A DNA stretch of 64,000 nucleotides from Pseudomonas japonica (GTDB taxonomy: Bacteria > Pseudomonadota > Gammaproteobacteria > Pseudomonadales > Pseudomonadaceae), in assembly GCF_013522925.1 (NCBI RefSeq), contig NZ_JAAMQU010000005.1:124001-188000 (forward strand). Direction: 5' to 3'. The position numbers were made by a program, and so were the translations under genes. The number at the start of each line of letters is the position of its first letter. Position 1 is the stretch's first letter. The notes beneath the pieces were generated by a model. The model made no database searches and was not told the origin of the DNA. It saw nothing but the letters and a program-made list of their open reading frames with translations. Below are positions 37,204 to 47,785 of the stretch, one piece after another.

Positions 37204-39104
37204 CTAAGCACCTCGGCAAGGTTGCCCTTGGCTTCCAGCCAGTTCTTGCGATCGCCCGCGCGCTTCTTGGCGAGCAGCATGTCCATCATTTCGGTGGTTT
37301 GCGCGAAATCATCCAGAGTGAGCTGCACCAGGCGCCGGGTGTTCGGGTCCATGGTGGTTTCACGCAGCTGCGGCGGGTTCATTTCACCCAGCCCCTTGAA
37401 GCGCGTAACCTGGGGCTTGCCGCGTTTCTTCTCGGCCACCAGGCGATCGAGAATGCCGTCGCGCTCGGCTTCGTCCAGGGCGTAGTAGATCTCCTTGCCC
37501 AGGTCGATGCGGTACAGCGGTGGCATGGCCACGTACACATGGCCTGCGTCTACCAGCGGGCGGAAGTGCTGCACGAACAGGGCGCACAGCAGCGTGGCGA
37601 TGTGCAACCCGTCGGAGTCGGCGTCGGCAAGGATGCAGATCTTGCCGTAGCGCAGCTGGCTCATGTCGCTGGCGCCGGGGTCTACCCCGATGGCCACGGC
37701 AATGTTGTGCACTTCCTGGCTGGCGAGCACTTCGTTGCCGTCCACTTCCCAGGTGTTCAGAATTTTCCCGCGCAGGGGCAGGATCGCCTGGAATTCCTTG
37801 TCGCGCGCCTGCTTCGCAGAGCCACCGGCCGAATCCCCTTCCACCAGGAACAGCTCGGCGCGGGCCGGGTCCTGCCCGGCGCAATCGGCCAGCTTGCCCG
37901 GGAGTGCCGGGCCTTGGGTGATGCGCTTGCGCTCGACTTTCTTGCTGGCCTTCAGCCGGCGGCCGGCGTTGTTGATCGCCAGTTCGGCCAATTGCAGGCC
38001 CAGCTCCGGATGAGCGTTGAGCCATAGGCTGAAGGCATCTTTCACTACGCCCGACACGAACGCCGCAGCCTCGCGGGAGGACAGCCGCTCTTTGGTTTGC
38101 CCCGAGAACTGTGCGTCCTGCATTTTCATGGACAGCACGAAGGCGATCCGCTCCCACACGTCTTCCGGCGCCAGCTTCAGCCCACGCGGCAGCAGGTTGC
38201 GGAACTCGCAGAACTCGCGCATGGCATCGAGCAAGCCCTGGCGTAATCCGTTCACGTGCGTACCGCCCTGGGCGGTGGGGATCAGGTTGACGTAGCTTTC
38301 CTGGACCGAATCGCCGCCCTCGGGCAGCCACAGCAGCGCCCAGTCCACGGCTTCCTTGTTACCGGCCAGGCTGCCGCAGAACGGCTCGGCTGGCAGGCGC
38401 GGGAATTCACTGACAGCGTCTGCCAGGTAGGAGCGCAGGCCATCTTCGTAGTGCCATTCGGTTTTCTCGCCGCTGGCCTTGTCTTCGAAGGTGACCGACA
38501 GCCCCGGGCACAACACCGCCTTGGCCTTGAGCACATGCTTGAGACGGCTGATGGAAAACTTTGGCGAATCGAAGTATTTCGGGTCGGGCGAGAAATACAC
38601 GCTCGTCCCGGTATTGCGCTTGCCCACGGTACCAATGACCCTGAGGTCGCTGGCCTTGAAACCGTCGGCGAAGGACATTTCGTATTCCTGGCCGTCGCGC
38701 TTCACACGTACGCGCACCAGCGTGGACAAAGCGTTGACCACCGAGATGCCCACACCATGCAAGCCGCCGGAGAACTGGTAGTTCTTGTTGGAGAACTTGC
38801 CGCCCGCATGCAGCTTGGTGAGGATCAATTCAACGCCCGGGACGCCTTCCTCGGGGTGAATGTCCACGGGCATGCCGCGGCCATCGTCGATTACTTCGAG
38901 GGAGTGGTCGGCGTGCAGAATGACCTGAATGGACGTGGCATGCCCCGCCAGGGCTTCGTCCACACTGTTGTCGATGACTTCCTGGGCCAGGTGGTTGGGC
39001 CGTTGGGTGTCGGTGTACATGCCCGGGCGTTTGCGCACCGGGTCGAGGCCCGAGAGGACTTCGATGGCGTCGGCGTTATAAGAGCTAGCGCTGGGAGTGG
39101 CCAT
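37200..39104 (-). CDS. parE: DNA topoisomerase IV subunit B
   Basis: This 634-residue ATPase subunit of topoisomerase IV has a GHKL ATPase domain at residues 1-220 (QEVIDNSVDEALAGHA, VIDDGRGMPVDIHPEEGVPG, SGGLHGVGISVVNALS). The transducer domain follows. The TOPRIM domain starts ELFLVEGDSAGGSAKQ, with PLRGKILNTWEVDGNEV and the metal motif ILADADSDG. The C-terminal domain has FKGLGEMNPPQLRETTMDP. Length is normal. The gene leads a transcription unit that continues through the esterase-like and retropepsin genes to parC. Confidence 0.96.
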   Translation of the reverse strand: MATPSASSYNADAIEVLSGLDPVRKRPGMYTDTQRPNHLAQEVIDNSVDEALAGHATSIQVILHADHSLEVIDDGRGMPVDIHPEEGVPGVELILTKLHAGGKFSNKNYQFSGGLHGVGISVVNALSTLVRVRVKRDGQEYEMSFADGFKASDLRVIGTVGKRNTGTSVYFSPDPKYFDSPKFSISRLKHVLKAKAVLCPGLSVTFEDKASGEKTEWHYEDGLRSYLADAVSEFPRLPAEPFCGSLAGNKEAVDWALLWLPEGGDSVQESYVNLIPTAQGGTHVNGLRQGLLDAMREFCEFRNLLPRGLKLAPEDVWERIAFVLSMKMQDAQFSGQTKERLSSREAAAFVSGVVKDAFSLWLNAHPELGLQLAELAINNAGRRLKASKKVERKRITQGPALPGKLADCAGQDPARAELFLVEGDSAGGSAKQARDKEFQAILPLRGKILNTWEVDGNEVLASQEVHNIAVAIGVDPGASDMSQLRYGKICILADADSDGLHIATLLCALFVQHFRPLVDAGHVYVAMPPLYRIDLGKEIYYALDEAERDGILDRLVAEKKRGKPQVTRFKGLGEMNPPQLRETTMDPNTRRLVQLTLDDFAQTTEMMDMLLAKKRAGDRKNWLEAKGNLAEVLS

Positions 39105-39133
39105 GGGTTCTCTTCGTCAATCGTAATAAAGGT

Positions 39134-39742
39134 TCACAGGGCGGCCAGGTCGATGGCCGCGCAGCGTGCTGGCTCCAGGCCGGCAAACAGGAACAGTTCC
39201 GGCAAGCGCTGGGCGAAGCCTTGATAGCCATGATCGCCACCCGGGCACACATCCACGGTGCAGCCTTGGTAAAACGTTTCGGCACGCCGATAGTCGAGGG
39301 TTTCGTCCCCGGTTTGCAGCCACACCTGAACACGCGCTCCGGCTACCGGTGGTGGCACCTCCAGATCAGCCAGGGCGTGCACGTGGCTTTCAGTGAGTTG
39401 CCACTGCTCGCCTGTGTAATGGTTGCGCTGCATCCCAAGGTGGCCGTCGAACAACCGATGCGGATTCACCGCCGGGTTGATCAGCAGGGCACGCAGCCCG
39501 TGCCGCTGTGCCAGGTGGGTCGCATAGTAGCCGCCAAGGGAGCTACCGACCAGTAACGGTTCACCCAGGGTTACAATTGCTTCTTCCAACTGCAGCATGG
39601 CCTGCCGCGGATGGTGATGCAGCGCCGGCACCTGCAAGCGGTCGTGCAGATCGACCTGCGCCGCAGCGGCAATAAGCTGGCGCGCCTTCTGCGAGGCCGG
39701 TGAGCTGTTCAGCCCGTGGATATATAAGATAGAAGCGGCCAC
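39134..39742 (-). CDS. yqiA: YqiA-type esterase
   Basis: This 202-residue alpha/beta hydrolase of the UPF0227/YqiA family opens with ILYIHGLNSSPASQKARQLI. The nucleophile elbow is LVGSSLGGYYATHLA and the terminal histidine is in CPGGDHGYQGF. The E. coli homologue acts on short acyl esters. The start is GTG at 39742 with AGGAGG five bases upstream. The order nudF-yqiB-cpdA-yqiA-parE is the same as in E. coli, which supports the name. Confidence 0.88.
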   Translation of the reverse strand: MAASILYIHGLNSSPASQKARQLIAAAAQVDLHDRLQVPALHHHPRQAMLQLEEAIVTLGEPLLVGSSLGGYYATHLAQRHGLRALLINPAVNPHRLFDGHLGMQRNHYTGEQWQLTESHVHALADLEVPPPVAGARVQVWLQTGDETLDYRRAETFYQGCTVDVCPGGDHGYQGFAQRLPELFLFAGLEPARCAAIDLAAL

Positions 39743-39796
39743 GCGGGCCTCCTGCGGATAAATCGAAACGGCCGAGTGTATCTCAGCCGTACAGAA

Positions 39797-40609
39797 TCAA
39801 TAGCCGCTGCCGCCGAAGCCTGGTGCGAATTCGAAATCCGGCACCCTTGAAACAGCGGTATCCAGGCGACCATCCGGATGCAGTTGCAGCCAACGATAGC
39901 CCGGCGCTACACGGTCAACGGAAAAATCTTCGCTCAATGGCTCGAACTGCACGCACGTCGAAGGTGTGGCCAGAAGGCGCACGCCGTTGCGCTCGCGGTC
40001 CAGGTGCTGGTGGATATGCCCCCATAGAAGTGCCCGAACGTGTGGATAGCGGTCGATGATCGCGAGAAAAGCGTCAGCGTTGCGCAGGCCAATGGGCTCC
40101 ATCCATTTGCAATCGATGGACACCGGATGGTGGTGCAGGCACACCAGATGGTGCCGCTCGGGTGCCTCCTTCAGGGCCTTTTCCAGCAGCGCGAGCTGGC
40201 TGTCGGCAAGCCACCCGGGCACGGAGCCCGACACGGAAGAATCCAGCAGCGTAATGCGCCAGTTACCGATATCGACCACCTGCTCCATCAGCTCGGTGTG
40301 GCCGAAATGATCTGCCATGACGGCTGCTTCATCGTGGTTGCCCGCCATCCAGCGGTGTGGCGCCTTGATGCTGGCGGTCATTTCCTGGAAGCGCTTGTAC
40401 GACTCCAGCGTGCCGTCCTGGGACAGGTCGCCGGTGGCGAGCATCAGGTCCACGGCCGGCTGCTCGGCCATCACTTGCGCCATGACCTGACGCAGGCTGT
40501 CGGCGGTGTTCATGCCCAGCAACGTACCCTCGGCCTCGGCAAAAAGATGGCTGTCGGTCAGTTGCAGCAGCAACACGGAGGATTCGGATGTGAGTTGGCG
40601 GTTCGGCAA
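39797..40609 (-). CDS. cpdA: 3',5'-cyclic-AMP phosphodiesterase CpdA
   Basis: This 270-residue class III metallophosphoesterase lowers cAMP and so tunes Vfr/Crp signalling. Metal-binding motifs appear in order: LLQLTDSHLF (D and H), ATGDLSQDG, AGNHDEAAV, LVCLHHHPVS and LLWGHIHQHLD. The start is TTG at 40609, with GGGAG seven bases upstream. It is embedded in the nudF-yqiB-cpdA-yqiA-parE unit. Confidence 0.92.
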   Translation of the reverse strand: MPNRQLTSESSVLLLQLTDSHLFAEAEGTLLGMNTADSLRQVMAQVMAEQPAVDLMLATGDLSQDGTLESYKRFQEMTASIKAPHRWMAGNHDEAAVMADHFGHTELMEQVVDIGNWRITLLDSSVSGSVPGWLADSQLALLEKALKEAPERHHLVCLHHHPVSIDCKWMEPIGLRNADAFLAIIDRYPHVRALLWGHIHQHLDRERNGVRLLATPSTCVQFEPLSEDFSVDRVAPGYRWLQLHPDGRLDTAVSRVPDFEFAPGFGGSGY

Positions 40610-40690
40610 GGGCCGTCTCCCGGTACGGATACTGGGGGGATTATGGTGCGGTTACGAGAAAAGCGCGATATGCGGGTAGCGCGCCATTAC

Positions 40691-41137
40691 CTACCTGACG
40701 TGCTCGTATTCGTGGCCACACGCCAGGCAATGACTCAGCCACTCGCCGAGAAACAGATTCAGCTGGGCTTTTTCATCGGGCTGATGCATGGCCGCGTTGG
40801 GGTAGGGATAGATGCCGCGAAAGCGGCGGGCATGCTGGGCGCCGATCACTTCGGCCATGCGTGCATCGTGGTACACCTGCACTTCCATGCGCGGCACCGG
40901 CAGCCAGGGCAGGCTGTGCTTCTGGCTCACACTCAAGGTAGTAGTGTAAGGGCTGGCCTGGGTCACTTCGATACTCAGCACGCCCAAGGCCTGATCGCCC
41001 TGGGTCATGCCGATCTGGCGCGAACGCTGCTCGCCACGCATGCCAGGCAACAGCCGCATCAGGCGTGCGTAGTTGGCCTCGCAGGCCGCCTGCAACCCGG
41101 CCAGATCGACCCGGTAGCGTTCGCGCAACAGATTCAC
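40691..41137 (-). CDS. yqiB: DUF1249 protein (YqiB)
   Basis: This 148-residue DUF1249 protein of unknown function starts VNLLRERYRVDLAGLQAACE and has the conserved segments RLMRLLPGMRG, RMEVQVYHDARMAEVIGAQH and PNAAMHQPDEKAQLNLFLGE. The GTG at 41137 overlaps the nudF stop (GTGA) and has AGGGGG eight bases upstream; a longer frame reaching into nudF is rejected. It is soluble, with no signal peptide. Confidence 0.88.
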   Translation of the reverse strand: MNLLRERYRVDLAGLQAACEANYARLMRLLPGMRGEQRSRQIGMTQGDQALGVLSIEVTQASPYTTTLSVSQKHSLPWLPVPRMEVQVYHDARMAEVIGAQHARRFRGIYPYPNAAMHQPDEKAQLNLFLGEWLSHCLACGHEYEHVR

Positions 41138-41751
41138 TTCCACAACCCCCTGACTTCTTCGCGGTTCAGTGCCAGCCATTGAATGGCAATCAGCGCGGCC
41201 GCATTGATGATCCTGCCATCCCGTACCGCCTGCAGCGCATCCTCGAATGCCCACACCCGTACGCGAATGTCCTCGCCTTCTTCCTCCAGCCCGTGCAACC
41301 CACCGGCCCCTTCGCTGGTGCAACGCCCCAGGTACAGGTGGACGTACTCATCGCTGCCGCCGGGCGAAGGAAAGTACTTGGTTATCGGCCACAGCGCCTG
41401 AAATTCCAGCCCAGCTTCCTCCTCCGCTTCGCGGTGCGCAACCGCTTCGGGGGTTTCATCCTTGTCGATCAGACCAGCAACCATCTCGATCAACCAGGGG
41501 TTGCCCACCTTGCCCATCGCGCCTACCCGGAACTGTTCGATCAGCACCACTTCATCGCGCTGGGGGTCGTAGGGCAGCACACACACGGCGTCATGGCGGA
41601 CGAACAATTCCCGGCTGATTTCCTTGCCTAGCCCACCGGCAAACAACTCGTGGCGCAGGAACAGCTTGTCGACCTTGTAGAAACCGGTGAAGCAGTTCTC
41701 GCGCCGGGTAATTTCGACCTTTGTTGGCAACGAATGGTTAGCGTCTGTCAT
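41134..41751 (-). CDS. nudF: ADP-ribose pyrophosphatase
   Basis: This 205-residue Nudix hydrolase splits ADP-ribose to AMP and ribose 5-phosphate. The Nudix box GLIDKDETPEAVAHREAEEE continued by AGL fits GX5EX7REUXEEXGU exactly. The upstream arm VLPYDPQRDEVVLIEQFRVG and the substrate loop are typical. It is the first gene of the leftward nudF-yqiB-cpdA-yqiA run and is divergent from the DUF3298 lipoprotein gene. Confidence 0.94.
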   Translation of the reverse strand: MTDANHSLPTKVEITRRENCFTGFYKVDKLFLRHELFAGGLGKEISRELFVRHDAVCVLPYDPQRDEVVLIEQFRVGAMGKVGNPWLIEMVAGLIDKDETPEAVAHREAEEEAGLEFQALWPITKYFPSPGGSDEYVHLYLGRCTSEGAGGLHGLEEEGEDIRVRVWAFEDALQAVRDGRIINAAALIAIQWLALNREEVRGLWK

Positions 41752-41895
41752 ACGAATCCTCTTTTTCCATCATCAAAGTTGCATCTTCCTTCAGTGGCGT
41801 GCAACCCGCGTGCCTGATCCAGAGCGCCCAAGCTATGGCGAACTCATCGTTGCGTTTATAGTCCAACCCCGACTTCATCATTGCCAGGGAATTCC

Positions 41896-42639
41896 ATGTC
41901 ACCCTTGAAAGTTTCAGCGCTGGCGCTTCTCGCGTTGAGTCTTGGCGCCTGCCAAAGCCTTTTTCAACCCGATTACGACAAACCGTTGAAAACCGAGCGC
42001 GAGGCGTGGGAGCACATCAAGCCCGGCTGCACCACCGCAGATTGCCCGTTGGTGAACCTGGATACCGTGCATTTTCCCGATGAACCGGCGCTCGACACGC
42101 TGGTACAGCAGCGCCTGCTGCAAATGACCCGCGACAACCCTGACCTGGCGCCGGCAACCTCGTTACCGGCGTATGAACAGCAATTTCTGAGTACGGCCCA
42201 GGCCAGCTATTCCACTTACCTGCAGGCAAAGGTAAGGGAACAGCATGACGGGCTGGTGATCGTGGAGCTGTCCAGCTACCTGGACACCGGCGGCGCCCAT
42301 GGCCTGCCGGGCAGAGGGTTCGTGACCTGGTCGCGCCAACAGCACAAGGCGCTGACGCTGGCCGATATGGTGGTTCCAGGCCAGGAAGCCACATTCTGGC
42401 TGGCGGCCCAGGAAGCCCACCGGGGCTGGCTGATAGCCCAAAAGCTGGACCAGGACGCCGAATTCGTCAAGAACTGGCCCTTCCAGCGCACCGAAAACAT
42501 TGCCTTGGCATCCGACGCCGTCGTGCTCAAATACAATGTTTATAGCATCGCCCCGTATGCCATGGGGCACGTGGAGCTGAAGATTCCTTATGCGCGCCTC
42601 AACGGGGTGATCCGGCCGGAGCTACGCCCCCGCCGCTGA
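41896..42639 (+). CDS. DUF3298/RsiV-like lipoprotein
   Basis: This 247-residue protein has a lipoprotein signal (ALALLALSLGAC, lipobox LGAC). An N-terminal DUF4163-like domain (YSTYLQAKVREQHDGLVIVE) is followed by a C-terminal DUF3298 domain (VVLKYNVYSIAPYAMGHVEL, KIPYARLNGVI). Such domains occur in RsiV and PdaC-like envelope proteins; the function here is unknown. The ATG at 41896 follows AGGGA. Its 3' end overlaps the 3' end of cytX by 41 bases, tail to tail. Confidence 0.82.
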   Translation: MSPLKVSALALLALSLGACQSLFQPDYDKPLKTEREAWEHIKPGCTTADCPLVNLDTVHFPDEPALDTLVQQRLLQMTRDNPDLAPATSLPAYEQQFLSTAQASYSTYLQAKVREQHDGLVIVELSSYLDTGGAHGLPGRGFVTWSRQQHKALTLADMVVPGQEATFWLAAQEAHRGWLIAQKLDQDAEFVKNWPFQRTENIALASDAVVLKYNVYSIAPYAMGHVELKIPYARLNGVIRPELRPRR

Positions 42640-43897
42640 CCGGGCCCAGTACCTTCGAAAGCGCCAGATGCAGCAGCCCGGCAAGTATCAGCGAGGGCAG
42701 CGTTGCGCCAAGGTCTGGCCAGTAATGGGCCAAGGCTTGATAAAGCACGATACCCGCGCCCCAGGCCACCAGCGCAGCGCCTCGCCACGTAGGGGAGGCG
42801 TTTGGCGCGCGGCGCTGGCGTAGCAGGTAATGGTCCACCAGCACCACGCCGAACAGCGGCGCGAACACCGAGCCGATCAGGAACAGGAAGTTCTGATACT
42901 GGGCCAGCGGCGCGAACGCGGCGATCAGGGTACACACAACGCCTACCAGAACGGCCAGGTGTTCCACTTTCAGCCGCACCAGCAGCCCGCTGGATACTGC
43001 CGCCGAATGAATGTCCGCGAAGGCGTTCTCCGATTCGTCCAGCAGAATCAGCAACAGCGGAATGCCCAGCCCGGCGCCTGCAAGCGCCAGCAACAGGGCA
43101 TTGGTTTCGCCGCTGGGCGCGAAGGCGAGCGTGTAAGCCACGCCTAGGCCCATCAGCCACACATTGCCAAGCAGGAAGCCAAGCGCGGTGCCCTTGAACA
43201 CTTTGCCCGCCGAACGGCCGAAGCGCGAGTAGTCGGCAATCAATGGCAGCCACGACAGCGGCATGGCAATGGCGATGTCGAAGCCTGCCGCGAATGCCAG
43301 CGAACCATCGCCAGCGCGCTGCCACAGGCCTGCCAGGTCTGCGGTGGCAAAGAGGTTCCAGGTAAGCCAGGCACACGCCGCCAGCAGCAGCCAGATCCCC
43401 CACTTGCGTAATACACGACGCACGAAGGTCAGCGGCCCGCTCACTGCCAGCAGGGTTGCCAATGCGCCAAAGGCGAGCGTCCAAAGCAATGGATTGGCCC
43501 ACGCACTGGCCTCGCCCCACCGTGTGGTCGCCAACAGGCTCGCTGCGTCCCGCATCACGATCAGCTCGAACGCGCCCCAGCCGATGAGCTGAAGCAGGTT
43601 CAACACGGCGGGCAATGCCGCGCCATGACGCCCAAGGCTGGTTTTCAGCGAGGCCATGGCGGACAGGCCAGTGTCCGTGCCGATCACCGCAGCGGCGGCC
43701 AGCAACAGCACACCTACCAGCGTGCCCAGCACAATCGCCAACAATCCATGGGCCAGGCCCAGCCCGGGCGCAAGCAGCGCGCCGGTCTGTAGCACCATCA
43801 GGCCCACACCGAGGGAAAACCACAGCGTAAACAGGTCGCGAGCGCCGAATACGCGGCGCTCCTGGGTAACGGGAATATCAGGGGAATATTGAGTCAC
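42599..43897 (-). CDS. cytX: Probable hydroxymethylpyrimidine transporter CytX
   Basis: This 432-residue NCS1-family (cytosine/purine) permease has about 12 membrane segments. N-terminal segments read LFTLWFSLGVGLMVLQTGAL and GLLAIVLGTLVGVLLLAAAA; the family loop PLIADYSRFGRSAGKVFKG lies near the middle. Its position directly downstream of thiC behind a TPP riboswitch fits the CytX subgroup, thought to import the thiamine pyrimidine precursor. A perfect hairpin separates it from thiC. Substrate is inferred from context. Confidence 0.85.
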   Translation of the reverse strand: MTQYSPDIPVTQERRVFGARDLFTLWFSLGVGLMVLQTGALLAPGLGLAHGLLAIVLGTLVGVLLLAAAAVIGTDTGLSAMASLKTSLGRHGAALPAVLNLLQLIGWGAFELIVMRDAASLLATTRWGEASAWANPLLWTLAFGALATLLAVSGPLTFVRRVLRKWGIWLLLAACAWLTWNLFATADLAGLWQRAGDGSLAFAAGFDIAIAMPLSWLPLIADYSRFGRSAGKVFKGTALGFLLGNVWLMGLGVAYTLAFAPSGETNALLLALAGAGLGIPLLLILLDESENAFADIHSAAVSSGLLVRLKVEHLAVLVGVVCTLIAAFAPLAQYQNFLFLIGSVFAPLFGVVLVDHYLLRQRRAPNASPTWRGAALVAWGAGIVLYQALAHYWPDLGATLPSLILAGLLHLALSKVLGPVSGGGVAPAGSPR

Positions 43898-43924
43898 GGG
43901 GTGTTTCTCGCGAGCAAGGGAGAA

Positions 43925-43943
43925 CGCCTGGCCATGCCAGGCG
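43925..43943 (-). other. Hairpin between thiC and cytX
   Basis: CGCCTGGC (43925-43932) and GCCAGGCG (43936-43943) make a perfect 8-bp stem with a 3-base loop. Downstream on the transcribed strand is TTCTCCCTT rather than a U-run, so partial attenuation or RNA processing is more likely than full termination. Confidence 0.55.
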
Positions 43944-43949
43944 CACGGG

Positions 43950-46080
<2,131 letters not shown>

Positions 46081-46184
46081 GAGGCAGAGTCTAGCGACAT
46101 ACCAGTGGCAACGCCAACCTCCCTGGATAATACTGCCTCGCCAGCGGTCCGAAGCTGGGCTGAATTCATGACAAGGGACTGACT

Positions 46185-47618
46185 ATGTTTCGCGCGATAC
46201 GGATGGCGGTAGGTGCAATCGGCGTGCTGGCTACCGGGGCCCAGGCCGCAACCGCGCCGCTGGCCAGCCAGACCGATCTGATGAGCGTTTATCAGCAGGC
46301 CGTCGAAAACAACGCCGACCTGGCGGCTTCCCGCGCCGATTTTGCCGCCCGCCAGGAATCCGTTCCCCAGGCCCGCGCCGGGCTGCTGCCGAACCTGTCG
46401 GCCGGCGCGGACGTGAACGACACGCGCCAGGCGCTGGACAAACCCGCCATGACCGCCAACCGCAGCGGCACGTCCTACCGCGCCACGCTGAGCCAGCCGA
46501 TCTTCCGCGCCGACCGCTGGTTCCAGCTCAAGGCAGCCGAAGCCGCCGATGAGCAGGCCGGGTTGGAATTGTCGGCGACCGAGCAGAACCTGATTCTGCA
46601 AACCGCTGAACGCTACTTTGCCGTACTGCGCGCCCAGGACGGGCTGGCGACCGCACGCGCCGAAGAAAATGCCTTCCGCCGGCAGCTGGACCAGTCCAAT
46701 GAACGGTTCAACGTGGGCCTCACCGACAAGACCGACACGCTGCAATCGCAGGCCAGCTACGACACGGCCCGGGCCAACCGCAGCACGGCCGAGCGCCAGG
46801 TATCCGATGCCTTTCAGGCGCTGATCACCCTCACCAACCGGGAATACAACGCCTTGCAGGGCGTGGTCCATACCCTGCCGGTGCTACCGCCGTTGCCCAA
46901 CGATGCTCGTGCCTGGGTAGACACCGCGACCCAGCAGAACCTGCAACTGCTGGCCAGTAACTTCGCCGTGGACGCGGCGCAGCAAACCCTGCGTCAGCGT
47001 AAAGCCGGGCACGCGCCCACGCTCGATGCGGTTGCCCAGTACGAAAAAGGTGACAACGATAATTTCGAGCTGAGCAACCCGTCGAACAATGGCGTGGTGT
47101 ATGGCGGTGATGTAGAGCGGCGCACCATCGGTTTGCGGCTGGAGATCCCGCTGTACAGCGGCGGGCTGACCAGCTCCCAGGTTCGCGAGGCCTATCAACG
47201 CTTCAGCCAGAGCGAATACCGCCGCGAAGGCCTGCGCCGCCAGGTGGTGGAGGACACGCGTAACCTGCATCGGGCGGTGAACACGGATGTGGAACTGGTG
47301 AAGGCGCGCAAGCAGTCGATCATTTCGAACCAGAGCGCGGTGGAAGCGACCGAAATCGGCTATCAGGTGGGCACGCGCAATATCGTCGATGTGCTGGACG
47401 CCCAGCGCCAGCTGTATGCCTCCGTGCGGGACTACAACGACAGCCGGTACGACTACATCCTCGACAACCTGCGCCTGAAGCAGGCCGCGGGCACTTTGAG
47501 CCCGCAAGACCTGCAAGACCTGGGGCAGTACCTTAACCCCAACTACAACCCGGACAAGGACTTTCTGCCGCCCGACCTGGAAGCCCAGGCGAAGGCGCTG
47601 CTCAAGCCGAATCGGTGA
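46185..47618 (+). CDS. tolC: TolC-family outer-membrane channel protein
   Basis: This 477-residue protein has a signal peptide (RMAVGAIGVLATGAQA). Two OEP repeats follow (residues 35-230 and 245-445), each with a long helical stretch (LMSVYQQAVENNADLAASRA; EAYQRFSQSEYRREGLRRQV) and the second with GYQVGTRNIVDVLDAQRQLY, the classical TolC motif. It forms a trimeric outer-membrane exit duct for efflux and type I secretion, and could serve enterobactin export. It is divergent from thiC and lies near nudF, as in E. coli. Confidence 0.92.
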   Translation: MFRAIRMAVGAIGVLATGAQAATAPLASQTDLMSVYQQAVENNADLAASRADFAARQESVPQARAGLLPNLSAGADVNDTRQALDKPAMTANRSGTSYRATLSQPIFRADRWFQLKAAEAADEQAGLELSATEQNLILQTAERYFAVLRAQDGLATARAEENAFRRQLDQSNERFNVGLTDKTDTLQSQASYDTARANRSTAERQVSDAFQALITLTNREYNALQGVVHTLPVLPPLPNDARAWVDTATQQNLQLLASNFAVDAAQQTLRQRKAGHAPTLDAVAQYEKGDNDNFELSNPSNNGVVYGGDVERRTIGLRLEIPLYSGGLTSSQVREAYQRFSQSEYRREGLRRQVVEDTRNLHRAVNTDVELVKARKQSIISNQSAVEATEIGYQVGTRNIVDVLDAQRQLYASVRDYNDSRYDYILDNLRLKQAAGTLSPQDLQDLGQYLNPNYNPDKDFLPPDLEAQAKALLKPNR

Positions 47619-47634
47619 GCGCCTGAAGCCCTTA

Positions 47635-47785
47635 TTCGCGAGCTGACGCCCGCTTCCCACAGGCTGAACAGTGCGGGTGTAGGAGACGGGCGGAGCCGCA
47701 GGCGGAGCTCGCGAATATGGGCAGAAAACAGCTCAAGACAGTTGCTTCCTACAGGGTTAAAGCCTCCTGCAAATCCTGTAGTTGG
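47635..47785. repeat. Paired REP-like elements between tolC and waaA
   Basis: TTCGCGAGCTGACGCCCGCT with CCCACAGG (47635-47663) faces GTGTAGGAGACGGGCGG and GGAGCTCGCGAA (47676-47716). Further REP tail fragments (CTTCCTACAGG and CCTGTAG) follow to 47785. The arrangement is REPIN-like and lies between convergent genes. Confidence 0.65.

Noticed and set aside
42588..43823. 411-codon frame overlapping cytX on the same strand
   Set aside because: Arginine- and glycine-rich out-of-frame reading; the cytX frame has the membrane segments.
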